The position numbers and the translations under genes were made by a program. From contig CP114492.1 of NCBI GenBank assembly GCA_027186245.1, positions 5,716,501 through 5,780,500 of the forward strand: DNA of 64,000 bases, read 5' to 3'. Shown here one piece after another: positions 23,880-36,000 of the stretch. The DNA is from Coriaria nepalensis (taxonomy: Eukaryota > Streptophyta > Magnoliopsida > Cucurbitales > Coriariaceae). The notes under the pieces are model-generated. The model saw only the letters and a program-made list of their open reading frames with translations, was not told the DNA's origin and made no database searches. Every line of letters starts with the position of its first letter. Positions within the stretch are counted from its first letter, which is position 1.

Positions 23880-24420
23880 TATCAAGATATTGGAAATATT
23901 GTGGATTTGGTAGTAGAGTGTAAGAGAAAACTGCGAGACGTGAGAAAATTTTGATGAGATAAATTTATGAATATCACCATTTTGTGAGAAGAATAACATT
24001 AGTCTACCTTGAATGGAAATGTTATTCCAACTCAAGGGTGACCATGGCAGGACAACAACAAATGACTTCTATCATTTTCATGCGGAAGTATTTTATTATG
24101 TTTTAGAAATGATTATTCAGAAGTTGAATAGTCAAATCACGGAGACAAATATTGAATTACTTATGTGCATAGCATGTCTTATTCCAAGGAACTCATTTTT
24201 GGCATTTAATGATGCGAGGTTGAGACATCTTGCAAAGTTATATTCACAAGACTTCTCGTTCGGTGAATGTTTGATATTTAGAGATCAAGTTTTACTTATA
24301 TTTTAGATATGCAAAGTTATAATTCTTTCTCTGGAACTTTTATGATCTTAGAAGTCTTTCTAAGAGGATGGTTGAGATAAGAACAAATATTTTGTTTCAT
24401 TTGATTTATTTACTTACTTA
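23880..24420 (+). pseudogene. hAT-superfamily (DUF4371) transposase remnant, C-terminal part
   Basis: The open stretch 24013-24306 encodes HAEVFYYVLEMIIQKLNSQI, ELLMCIACLIPRNSFLAFND and LAKLYSQDF. These match the C-terminal half of DUF4371/ZMYM1-like proteins (VEVFYTVID.Q..ELNNRF, LLLC.ACL.P.DSF.AFD, LA.FYP.DF). Upstream bases give FCEKNNIS in the same family position. It stops before the dimerisation motif. Confidence 0.78.
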
Positions 24421-25320
24421 ATAGGGTAAATAAGATTGTTGAGACAAACGGATGGTTGACCTAGTTGCGACTACGACTGTATAGAGGGTATTTTCTATAA
24501 TGAATATTATCAAAATAAATTTGCATAATAAGATGAGAGATGAATTGACGAATAATAACATGGTAGCATACAATCTTGAGAGAGATATATTTTAAACAAA
24601 TGATAATAAAGTTATTTTGAAGCATTTTTAGAAGATGACTCAATAAAAAATATGATTGTCAGCTCTTAAGGGATAATTATTTATGAATTTGTACTATTTC
24701 TAAACTCCTTTTTTTTAATGTTATAACGTGACAAACTTATATCTATAAGAAAATGTATTATTAAGTATGCAGTTTAAAGTATCGTTAAAAGTTTTTATCA
24801 GTTAAAATTTTACCTCAGCCGATTTAGTTCTTGGTTCTTCCACTAATAAGATGGAGAGAAATTGAGTGAGAAAAAGATAGAGTTTTGTGTGAAAATAATA
24901 GAGGTGAGGGGTTGTATTTATAGGGGAAAATGGGAATGGGGAAAAGGGTAAATTTGGTCAAAGGATTGGTAGGGGGTGCAAATTGAAATCTAGTTAAAAG
25001 ATGGCGGGATTCGAAATATTTCAAACTTCAAAATTCAAAATTCAATGCCTTGAGCTTGATGGTTTCTTTTAATTAATTAATTTTATTTATAGCTTCATTT
25101 CATTACATTTGTTAATGTTTTGGAGAAATTCGTGCAGCTTAAAAGATGGTGTAAGCTTCTTAAAGAAACTAGAGGAAGGAAAAAAAAAGAAGGAAAACTT
25201 GATAAAAATAGTATAAGCTTCTGGTGGTTCCCGAGCGGAAGAAAAGAAAAAAGGAGAGAGATTTTGAGTTGGAGAGAGAAAATTTGGGGCTCTGTGCACT
25301 AAGCTTTTAAGCATTCGGGG
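24421..25320. other. Spacer with a minus-strand TATA-like promoter
   Basis: On the minus strand CCCCTATAAATACAACCCC (24911-24929) is followed by a CT-rich leader (TTTTTCTCACTCAATTTCTC), the layout of a plant class-II promoter. No coding exon follows in a recognisable frame. It may be the promoter of a decayed element. The open frames at 24824-25024 and 25087-25314 show no known domain. Confidence 0.4.
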
Positions 25321-25324
25321 GAAA

Positions 25325-25690
25325 GCATGGAGCTAAGATCCCATAACTAAATAGCCACTTTGGAAATAATCTGGTCTGCCTTCATGCCCTTACCTTCATG
25401 GACTGCTATATTTCTACTCAACCACAATTCCCAAACAATCAGAGGAGGCACCAAAGAATCAATTAGGGAAAACATAGATGAACCCTTCCTAGATCTCCAC
25501 CATAACTTGTACCTATGAACCACTGGTTGGTTGAAATAGTTAAATCCTAAAGAGATTGCTATAATACTCCATACCTTTGAATAAGAAGATGAAATATGTC
25601 TTCATAGTTCCTCTGTACACAACAACAGCAGGCATAAACAAGAGGGATCTCCATCTTCTTAACATTATGATCAAAAACAAGAGGCAAAAA
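25325..25690 (-). pseudogene. LINE zinc-binding (zf-RVT) region remnant
   Basis: The minus strand encodes KKMEIPLVYACCCCVQRNYE followed by EDIFHLLI, then FWSIIAISLGFNYFNQPV, LWWRSRKGS and VPPLIVWELWLSRN. This is the RT zinc-binding region and the linker that precedes RNase H in plant LINEs. It belongs upstream of the RNase H piece at 23300-23840, but about 1.5 kb of other DNA separates them. Confidence 0.7.
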
Positions 25691-25699
25691 CAAGATAGG

Positions 25700-26815
25700 G
25701 ATATACAATACTCTATAAAAATAAGTTAATTGATGATTTTCTTTTTATGTGTCATAATTTTTCAAGAATTTTAGTTTTATTTTTATTTTTAATTATTTGA
25801 ACTAGCGAAGAGTTATTATTGTATATCTTCTCACGATCAATTGTAAATACTTGTTAGTTGAATTACCTAGCAATAGCATCAAATAAAATACTACAAATAT
25901 AAAATAAAATAAAATAAAATAAAAAAGAAGACTTAAAATATCATAAAGTAATATACTAAAAATAATGACAATAAAACCTCAAAAATTGGAGGTGAAGAGA
26001 ACTATTCAAAGGAACTATAGAGTAGAAAAAGAGCTAAATATGAAAGATGTTATTAGTAGGTATTAACTAAAACTTCACATATATATGTATGAGTTAACAT
26101 TATATATTAATGAATTTAAAAAAGAAAAAGAATCTTAATTTATGGTTCATTTAAAAGATATTCGAATTTATGGCCAAAGAGATTTGATTAAAGAAATTTT
26201 AAACTTTCAATAAGTACATTAAAATAATTTTGAGGCCCCAGGCCCCATAAAACTATATTAATGGAAATGAATCCTTTCTAATTTTTATATTAACTTTCAT
26301 TCTACGGAATAACCTTTTTTATTTTATTTTATTTTATTTTATTTTATTTTATTTTATTTTATTTTATTTTATTTTTTTATAACCTACAATTAGAAAAGAG
26401 AAAGAAAATAAATTAATACTTTCATTGGGGTAAATTTAGAAGAAAAAAAAGAGAAAGAAAATAAATTAAATAAATTTAGATTAGTTAAAAGATCATTTTA
26501 AAAATAAAAATTACTTTTTTATAAATTCATAGGTTAAATGGGGTTATATTGGGTTTGGTTAATAACGAGGGATTGATCTATTAAAAAGATTATGGACTCA
26601 TTATAATTTAAGTTTGAATTTTGGGGGTTCATTATAATTATGAAAGTGTTGTGTATTTATTATAATCTAAGTTTAATTTTTGAGTATTTATTATAATAAT
26701 AATTATAAAATATTTTAGGAGTTTATTATAATTTATGCAAGATTTTGGAGGTTAATCTAATTTTCTAATAATTATGATATCAATAAATTTATAATACACT
26801 AGGTTACCGCCCAAC
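25700..26815. other. AT-rich spacer with opposed pentanucleotide repeats
   Basis: (AAAAT)n at about 25901-25925 and a longer (ATTTT)n at about 26315-26379 are reverse complements of each other 0.4 kb apart. They could pair as a long hairpin, or be poly(A)-tail remnants of two opposed retroposons. No coding signal. Confidence 0.6.
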
Positions 26816-26819
26816 TTTA

Positions 26820-27130
26820 TAAGGACTTGGTAGAATATGATGCAACACTTCCCAACCCAATTCTTTCGCACTCAGTTGGAAGTTATGATGACTAATTTTT
26901 CCTATTTGTCTCAACGAACAGGGGAGTTGCCCAAGACTTTCTTATCTCGGTTCAAGAAGCTAAGGAACTGATATCATATGGTTTTGCCAGAATAAGAGTT
27001 CCCTAAATTTACCGTTAATTATATGGATATAAAACTCTGAAAGAAGTTCGAAGGAATGAAGTTCCGGGATTTCTTCAAGTTGTCATATTTTACTTTGGGA
27101 AAACATGAATTAAAATAAACTTTAGAGAAT
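26820..27130 (+). pseudogene. Retrotransposon gag remnant (Gypsy-like)
   Basis: The plus strand reads NFSYLSQRTGELPKTFLSRF, KLRN, MVLPE.EFPKF, NYMDIKL.KKFEGMKFRDFF and TLGKHE, separated by stops. This resembles the retrotransposon gag domain of plant Gypsy-type elements. No RT, protease or LTR was found nearby. Confidence 0.55.
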
Positions 27131-27666
27131 ATGAACACGATTAAAAGTTAATCGGGCTTTGAAAGCTCACTTGGGCTAGGCCTAAGAGCTTGTGTCCCTT
27201 ACCTATTCTTGCCACACATGGGAAGGAAGAGAGAGAAAAAGTGTTTTTCTCTCTAATGAAAATATTCATCTTTTCTTCTAAACTTCTTCAGCAAGTTTAA
27301 TCTTAAGAGTTGAGACTAAACCTTGAATCTTCTTGGAAATTGTTAACCGTGTGGATAAAGGCTAGAGGATGGGTGACGGCTTGGAACCAGCGGCAGTGGC
27401 GGCGACGATGGTGTTTGGTCCGTCTAGTTCTTAGTGAAGTGGGTAGCTCGGTATACTCCTTTTTTCTCTTCTCTCTTCTTGTTTTTCAGATTCTAGATTA
27501 AGTGTTATGTTAGAAATTTGAAAATGAATCGGGAATTTGGGATGTCAAAGTCACATAGTATGACTTCTTTGATCTTGGTAGTATTCATTGGTTCAGAAGT
27601 TCAGATTCCACTTTTCATAAGTGGACTTCCTCTTTGGGAAGCGAAGAATTAATGATGTACACCATG
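27131..27666. other. Spacer, possibly the leader of the gag remnant's element
   Basis: CT-rich leader-like stretch near 27220-27300, then a locally GC-richer piece (27360-27430, CGGCAGTGGCGGCGACGATG). The open frame 27310-27501 has no recognisable domain. Nothing else seen. Confidence 0.4.
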
Positions 27667-27975
27667 GAGGTTTTTTTTTTTTAATCTAGGAAAGTTCTTA
27701 GGTGAAAAAAATAGAAAAACTAAAAAATGAAATATTAGGAGAGGAAAGATGATAGTAATTTATTATAGAATTAGGGTATTTTAGGAAGTTTAATTGTAAA
27801 TATAGAATAATAGTATTTTAGGAAGTTTGGTTGAAAACTTGCCACATGGCGTGCCGTGAGAAATTATTATTTTTAAACTATGAAATTAAGGTATTTTAAG
27901 AAATTTGGTTGAAAATATGTCAAGTGGTGTGAGTGGGAAATTAAATTTTCAAGAATAATATATAACTCTGTAAGT
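27667..27975 (+). repeat. Dispersed AT-rich repeat, copy 1
   Basis: Built from diverged units of the form GGTATTTTAGGAAGTTTAAT alternating with TTGCCACATGGCGTG-like CACATGGC boxes. The same structure recurs at 28709-29060 (same strand) and 58343-58720 (opposite strand). Confidence 0.7.
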
Positions 27976-28708
27976 ATTTTGTCCAGCTTCTTTAGCCATT
28001 GATTTAAGTTAGACCAATTTTTATTACGGTACTATTTAATTTTGTCCAGCTTTTTCATGTCTTTAATTTTATCACATTTTAGTTTATTGTCTTTATTTTA
28101 TTGCCTTTAATTTATTACACTTTATTTTATCATCTTTACTTTTTGCAGTTTCAATTATATGTCTTTACTTTACTAAATTGGAAGTATTTTTATAATTTTG
28201 GCATGCTCACACATTACACTTTTCCCGGGATAGAATGATAGCGATTTTGTAACACTCACTATTCACCGTGCGTTTGCATAATTTTGCATATCAATAATAT
28301 ACTATATTCTCATTTTGGTCAAATTTTTCCTAAAATTCTGAAATTTCAAAAGTTAAAAAACAAAAAATCGAAAATCAAAACTTGATTTGATTTCTCGCAA
28401 AAAACTGAATTTCATTCCAATTTCTTCTTAAGAATCCGATTGAAACAATTTGATTTTTTCACAAGAACCTAATCAAAACTTACCATTTTTTACTAATAAA
28501 ATAGCGACGTAGCATGCTGACATGACATGACACATTATTTAATATTCAAATTTTTATAATTTCTCATCTTAATTCTTTTTTTATTCTACATATTTCTTTT
28601 TTCTTTTTTTTTCCCAACTCAAAACTTTTCTAGATTAAAGAAAAAAAAAATCCATAGCTATGTAGCTCGAGCTTCAAGTCCATGATAGAGCTTCGAGATC
28701 TATAGCTA
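27976..28708. other. Spacer, nothing recognised
   Basis: AT-rich. It contains a short CATAGCTATGTAGCTCGAGC region with partial dyad symmetry near 28655-28710. No coding or RNA gene signal. Confidence 0.4.
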
Positions 28709-29060
28709 TAGAGGTTTTTTTTTTTTAAAGAAAATCTTTTAGGTGAAAAAAAAAAGTAAAAAAGAAATATTAGTGGAGGAAAATTATAGTAATTATTAAT
28801 TTATGTCTAATGTTAGTGTTTTAGGAAGTTTAATTATAAATATAGAACGACGATATTTTATGAAGTTTTGTTGAAATTTTTTCATGTGGCACTGTAAGAA
28901 ATTAATATATTTTTTAAATTATGGAATAAGGGTCTTTATGAAGTTTAGTTTGTAAATATGGAATGAAGATGTTTTAGTAAGTTTGGTTGAAAGTTTGTCA
29001 CGTGGCGAGCATTAGAAATTAAAATTTTATGCGTGGCGTAATTCTGTATATAAGCTTAAC
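28709..29060 (+). repeat. Dispersed AT-rich repeat, copy 2
   Basis: Starts with the same AGGTTTTTTTTTTTT and AGGTGAAAAAA stretch as copy 1. It then has TTTTAGGAAGTTTAATTATA, CATGTGGCAC and CACGTGGCGAG boxes. It ends near GCGTGGCGTAATTCTG. Confidence 0.7.
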
Positions 29061-29987
29061 TTTTATTATATACTATACTAATTGTCTAACTCATGCAATA
29101 TATGAGAACATGAATATAATATCCCTATAAATAACATGAAAAAAATGAGAACATTTATCAAGTAAACTTATTTAATAGTTAGATTAGATAATAATCACAT
29201 TTTCATTAAGGAGAATTATATTAAAACTAATAAACTTATTATTTATTTTGAGATTAAGAATTGCATTTTAAATCTAAGCTATTTTCATGTTTTTCCATCA
29301 TAAATAAATATGTGTGGTTTGACATTATATTATAATTATAACTTTTACTTTCCACCATTTTATAAAGTAATAATAATAGAAGTATGAAAATTATAAAAAG
29401 AGATGCAAAGAAGAAATGTAAAAGAGATACAAAATAGAAATATAGATATAATAGAAACAGAAGCTAATAGTGAGATGTGAGAACGGAGGCTGAGTGGGAG
29501 TGTTACTTGTTTCAATAATTTTTTTTATTAATAAAAAAAGAAAAAAATTTATTCCTGTCATGAATATTTAAATTTAAATTCATTTATATAATATAGTAAT
29601 CTTATTAAATAAAAATTATAATAAGATTATAGTAATTATAGTAATTATTAAAATACAAATTATGATAATATTATGAAATATTAAATTTATTATGAAATTA
29701 AAAAAATTATTGTAAAATATAAAATAAATATATTTTAAAAAGTTTTAACAAAATTGACATGCCATATATTATAAAAAGTTAAAAATACATGTAATTTTTT
29801 ATTTAAAGTCAATTTTTATGGAGATTATATTATATAATATGACATGATACGTGATAACAAAATTAAATATATAAATAAATATAAGAAGCTAATTATTAAA
29901 AGACAATTTAATTTAAATAAAAGGAATTACAAATTATTTAAAAAGATTATTTTGATTTATACGCTCATATATTAATGTAATACAGAA
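29061..29987. other. AT-rich spacer upstream of the ThrRS gene
   Basis: Very AT-rich, no coding signal. Diverged A/T-only repeats occur around 29560-29720. Confidence 0.5.
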
Positions 29988-29995
29988 TATAAAAG
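29988..29995 (+). promoter_or_regulatory. Probable TATA box of the ThrRS gene
   Basis: TATAAAAG, 31 bases before the first ATG at 30027. The short distance means the transcript leader would be very short if this TATA box sets the main start, so many transcripts could start near or beyond the first ATG. Confidence 0.55.
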
Positions 29996-30026
29996 CCTAA
30001 GCCCCGAAAAGTTTAACTAGGGCCAT

Positions 30027-33000
30027 ATGCTAGCATTTTGCACTCGAACCAGAACAGCTCTCGCATTCCAGCTCCGCCGTTTTTCGTCCTCTGCATCTGC
30101 TTCAACTCCTCTTCTTCTCGATAATACCCGCCATTTCCGTCGATTCTACGCTGTCGCCCCACTGCCTCCGTCACAGCTAGAAGCAATGGCGGAAGCGCAC
30201 CCAAAGGACGAGAACTACCTCAAAACCGTCATTCCCAAACGCGTCCAGCTCTTCCAGGCTATCCAAGTTGAACAGATCGCACGCCGTCAGTCTCTCCCTT
30301 CCGATCCAATCAAGTAATCCCTAGCACTTTTACGAACTGTGGAACTAGTATGTATATGATTCTGAATATCTGGTTGTCACCATTTTTGAAGGATTAAATT
30401 ACCGGATGGGACGGTGAAGGAAGGTAAGAGGTGGAATACAACGCCGTTTGATGTTGCAAAAGAGATTTCGAAAAGTTTGGCTTCAAACGCTTTGATTTCG
30501 CAAGTTGATGGAGTTCTGTGGGATATGAGCCGGCCACTAGAGGGTGACTGTGAGCTTAAGCTCTTCAAATTCGACGACGATGAAGGGCGTGACACTTTTT
30601 GGCATTCTAGTGCTCACATACTCGGTCAGGTAATATGATTTAAATAGATTCTCGGGTATTGAAGTTTGAATTGTAGTCAACAACTCACTTATTCGATTGA
30701 ATTTTTCTTTTTCCCTTCTTTTTTGGTCCAGGCGCTTGAGACGGAGTATGGTTGCAAGCTCTGTATTGGGCCTTGCACCACTAGGGGAGAGGTATGGCTA
30801 TATTCAATTACTGTTCTGAAATTTAAAAAAATAAAAATCATAGCTGTTGTTGGTGACATGAGGTAGTGCTGTTACAAGAAAGAAACTGTAGATTTATGTG
30901 GCGAAGACTATCTTATTTGTTGTGGTCATCTCCTGATGATTTTCTTACTAAGATATCACTTAAAAGATTTGTTTGCTTATGAATGTGGTGGTGCAATGAC
31001 AATTACAGGGATTCTATTATGATGCATTTTATGGTGATTTAGGCTTGAATGATGATCACTTCAAGGGAATTGATTTGCAGGCACAGAAAGCCGTTGCGGT
31101 ATTTATTCTTCTCTATATTGTGTCTATATGGAGGTAGTTGTAGCTGTAGAATGGACAGCTGAAAAGGTTATTTTCAGTGACTGTTAGTTCCTCTTATTCA
31201 GTAGCTTACTTGCAAGTCGATACGGATTTTAAATGGATACTTCTCATGGGAAGAGCATTCTTCCATTATAGTAACTCATGGCTTACTTATTTATTTTTGT
31301 AAATATTTCAGGAGAAACAACCTTTTGAGCGTATTGAAGTGTCAAGGGCACAAGCACTTGAAATGTTTTCTGACAATAGATTTAAGGCCAGTGAAACTTG
31401 CCCACTTTACATTTTACTGCTAGCTTCTTACTCTTACCATAGTTTCTTCTTGGGATAATGGTTTCTTATTTTGGACCATCTAATCAGGTTGAAATCATTA
31501 ATGATTTGCCAGAAGATAAGACTATCACAGTATATAGATGTGGCCCCTTGGTTGATTTGTGTCGTGGACCCCATATACCAAATACATCATTTGTGAAGGC
31601 CCTTGCATGTTTGAAGGTGATTTTTTCAGTATCTTTGAGAGTATATCTGGTAAACATCGTGCCAGCAGTCTACAAACATATTTCACTCAACTTTTATACT
31701 TGTAATTCCAGGCTTCATCAGCATATTGGAGAGGAGATAAAGATCGTGAAAGCCTACAAAGAGTTTATGGGATCTCTTTTCCTGATAAAGAACGTTTGAA
31801 GGTGATTTAATATTGCCTTTTTTGTTGGTTTTTTTGTTTTCCAATTTGGTTATATTCTTGTAATTGTTTGTAAATTCTGCTCGATAGATACATTCAATGT
31901 TTCTTTGGGTTGATCTGCAACTGTATGTAAATTTTTCATTTGCATTGGTTCCTTGCTGTGAGGTCAGGATAGTCTGAGCACTGGTGTATCTTTTTAATTT
32001 GTGTGGTTGTCATCTTACAAGTGATTTTACACTCGGGAAAGTGCTTTTACATATGTAATACTGTTTCACTTTAACATGTGAGGATTCCCAAAGAATTTTC
32101 AGATGATTCATTAAACATTTAACGGTTTCTTACTAACAACTTCAATTATGAGAGATCTTAGAGATGCAAAGACTTTGTAATGCTAATACATTTCGTTTCA
32201 CTGAAAAATATATAGTTTTCCTAAAATCTCTAGATTTAAAGTTGATCGGTTTCCATATTTCTTCTTTGGTAAGTTCTAAAGCTTACTGCTTATCTGAACT
32301 AGCCTTTATGTCTGATATGTCGTGCTGTTGAAAGTTAACATGTGTGATGATTAAGTTTGCGGGTATCAATTTCAATTTAAAACACATTAAACAGATGCAC
32401 ACATATAAGTATGAGTTTGTGCAGGAAAGAAAAATCGCTCTCTTTATGCATCATATTTTATTCACAGAGATGTGAAGGTTTCATCAAGTCATGGGTATCT
32501 CATTTGCTTTATTGACTACAAAATATTTTCATATGATGCTTCTCATTTGTTTCAGTATCGTGTGGAAGAAAATACATACTTTTCAATTAATTTAATATGC
32601 ATTTTCAAATATTTGTTTGTGTGGCTGCTTGCATCTTTATCATTCAGTGTTAGTTTTTTATCCTATCATGAGCCGCCATAGAATTTTAGGAATTGAGAAA
32701 GGTCAAGTTCTAGTTTTTGTTATGGAAGATACATATAAAATATGGCTGTGAATGAGATTACTTTGTTCTGAATTGTCTTCTTTTCAGCAATACTTGAAAA
32801 TGCTTGAAGAGGCGAAGCAGTTTGACCACAGGCTTTTGGGTTCAAAGCAAGAACTTTTCTTTTGCCATCCACTTAGGTACATCAAACGTTTGTAATTTAG
32901 GGACAGCTTTATTTTATAAAGATCATTGATGATATATTTGTCTCATCTTTTGCGTTTCAGCCCTGGTAGTTGGTTCTTCCTTCCTCGTGGGGCTCGAATC

Positions 33001-36000
33001 TACAACAAACTGATGGATTTTATAAAAAATGAATATAGGAAGAGAGGTTATGAAGAGGTTGACACGCAATGTTATGGGGATCATTATGTAATTACTTATT
33101 TTCTTTCTCTATAAGTAGGCATTTACTTTTTTTTATTTTTTATTTTTTGGACAGGTTTTGTCTCCAAATATGTACAATATGCAACTGTGGGAAACATCTG
33201 GCCATGCTGCAAATTATAAGGAAAATATGTTTGTATTTGAGGTTAGTGCTTCTGAAAACAGATAGTTAGTGGATCTCTCTATCGGCAAGGTTTGGCTTGC
33301 TGGTAGGATGACTTCTATAATTTGTATATCTATTAAACACAAAAGATTTATGGAAGTCATATTAAGGGATCTAGATGACTGTCTTAGAAGTTGCTATTGA
33401 TCATGATTTTTCTGGTGGGGCTCTAATAATTGGTTATCGTCACTTCTAGACCATGAAATTGTGGCCCCGTTGACAACTATAATTCTACAATTTGTTTTGC
33501 ATAAGTTAGTTTGTTCCTTGAATCAGAAGGGATCACTGTAACATATGATTCATTCTATTGTTTGAGGTTTGTTTGATTTGGTTGTCTTTGAGGGAATAGG
33601 CTGTGTACTTTGCAAATTTGATTTACTTGCAAAGTACACAAGCAGTTTTGTAATGCTTATGTGAGTATATATTTCTTTGACACTTGCACACTTCTAATTT
33701 ACATCTTCGCAGATGAAAGAAACAGTATTCAATAAGCCTACTGTAAATTCAGTTTTTAAGATAATCAAACTTTTACAGATCGAAAAGCAGGAATTTGGAT
33801 TGAAACCAATGAATTGTCCAGGGCATTGTTTGATGTTCCAGCATAGAGTTCGTTCTTATAGGGGTAAGCCGGGATCTGCATCAATTGTTAGTTACCATCC
33901 AACTTGCAACTAGTATAAGTTCTGGTGCATAGGCTATGACATGTGAAATATTTGTTACGATATCTCTCTTTTCTCACTCCAAGTCTTGGATGTGTAGATA
34001 CTATGTCATGTACAATATTGTTCGAATATTGTCAATCCTATTTTACTCTTGAGCCTTTTACATTTGGCCAGTATCTCACTTTTGTCTTTCTCTGATCCAA
34101 ATATTGATACTTATCTCAATTGTGAAGAACTTCCTCTTCGATTTGCTGATTTTGGAGTCTTGCACCGTAATGAGGCTAGTGGTGCATTGAGTGGACTCAC
34201 TCGTGTGAGGAGATTTCAGCAGGTAACTTCTAAGATGCATGGTTATTGGGTGGTTACATTCGGTGGATGACTTCTGCCGGATTTATTCTTGAAAGCTGCT
34301 CAACTTCTAACAAACTCGCTCTATATTTCCTTTCAGGATGATGCTCATATATTCTGTAGGGAGTCCCAGGTGAGCTGCATCTAATTGATGTGAAACAAAG
34401 AAAAGGTGCTTAGGAAGCTGTTGAAAATCATTGTCTTACTCTGTCTTGTTATTGCTAAAGCATTTCATTTCGTAGATTAAAGATGAAGTGAAGGCTGTAC
34501 TAGATTTTATTCAATATGCCTATAACATTTTTGGGTTCACATTCGAGTTGAAATTATCCACGGTATGTATATCATCCTTTTCCATTCTCAAATTATTTAA
34601 TATCTTGCCTATTATATTCTCTATGCTGTCCAAAAACTATCATCATTTCTCCTAATGCCTACAGATTTATGCTATGGACAATCCATGGATCTAGATTCTT
34701 GTTAGTTTGTTAGGAGTACTGTAATCCCAAGATGAGTAGAATCTAGGTGACCCTATAAATAGGAGGAATTCCTGACTGGAATGGACCTGATGTTGACTGA
34801 ATATTCTAGTTAGTGATTGTTTTATGGAGAACTTTAATTTCCCTGGTTAATGTGTCCAAATTTATTTTTAAGGTTGCTATTATGTAAGATATAGTGCTTC
34901 ACGCTCTTCCACATTTAGCCCCCAAACTCACAGGTGCCTATTGCTTCAATCTGTGGCAACTGGTGAAATTAGTGACTTTTAAAGTGGACTGCGCCCCCCC
35001 CCCCTCCCCCCCCCCCCCCCCCCCCACATACATTACAAATACTTTTATTTATTCATCCTTTTTTTTTTTTTAAATTAATTATTTTATTTTTCGTTTTGAT
35101 ATTTTTTAACGCTAACTCTTATGTTCTACTGTCTTTTTATTTATTTATTTTTCTTTTCTAAAAAAATAACAAATAGTTCTGATTTTTTTAAGGCTGATTC
35201 TTTACCTTATTAAACTCTCATATTCTACTGTCATTTTTTTTTCCCGAAAAAATAATATATATGTTTATGGTGGCAGAAATTTCTTTTTCTGGTTTAATTT
35301 CTAGTTTAGGTTTTTTTTGCTGTACTGTGTCTTGTGTGAACATGACTAGAAAAGTAGTGTTAATTATTCTACTCTTATAACATTCATATCTTACCGTTAT
35401 CAGAGGCCAGAAAAGTACTTAGGAGACATAGCAACTTGGGAGAAAGCTGAAGCCGCACTTACAGAAGCATTAAATGAATTTGGCAAGTCGTGGGAGGTAT
35501 TTGTTTTATTTATTTATTTTATTTTATTTTTTTACTATTGTAACTGCAAAAGGTGTCATCTTGCATGTTGCCACCTTACATATAATGATAGGAAATATAC
35601 AATTACTTCATTATTATATCTGCTGGACTCACTTTCCTTGAGTGATTTAAATGGTAAAATCTTTATCTGGCTTGAGGTTTCTTAAACTCCATTTAGCCCT
35701 ATGTAGATGTTATATTTTCCATTAACACTGATGCTAAAGTTGACCCTGCAGTATTTCTGTCTTATTTGCTTCTCATGCTCATCTGCCATTTTGTGGTATG
35801 GTCTTAGCGTTGTTTCCTTCACTATGCTCTGTTTTCTTATGTTACTCCCTTGAGAAGGTGTTCTTTCAAATCATTTTTAGGTGCTGATTTATATGTTATG
35901 TAAGATCAGGACTTTGTGGGCAACAATTTCATTAATCTGATGAGTATAAAAAAAGTATTCTCAAACTAAGAAAGAATATACATAGGAGAATATAAGGGAG

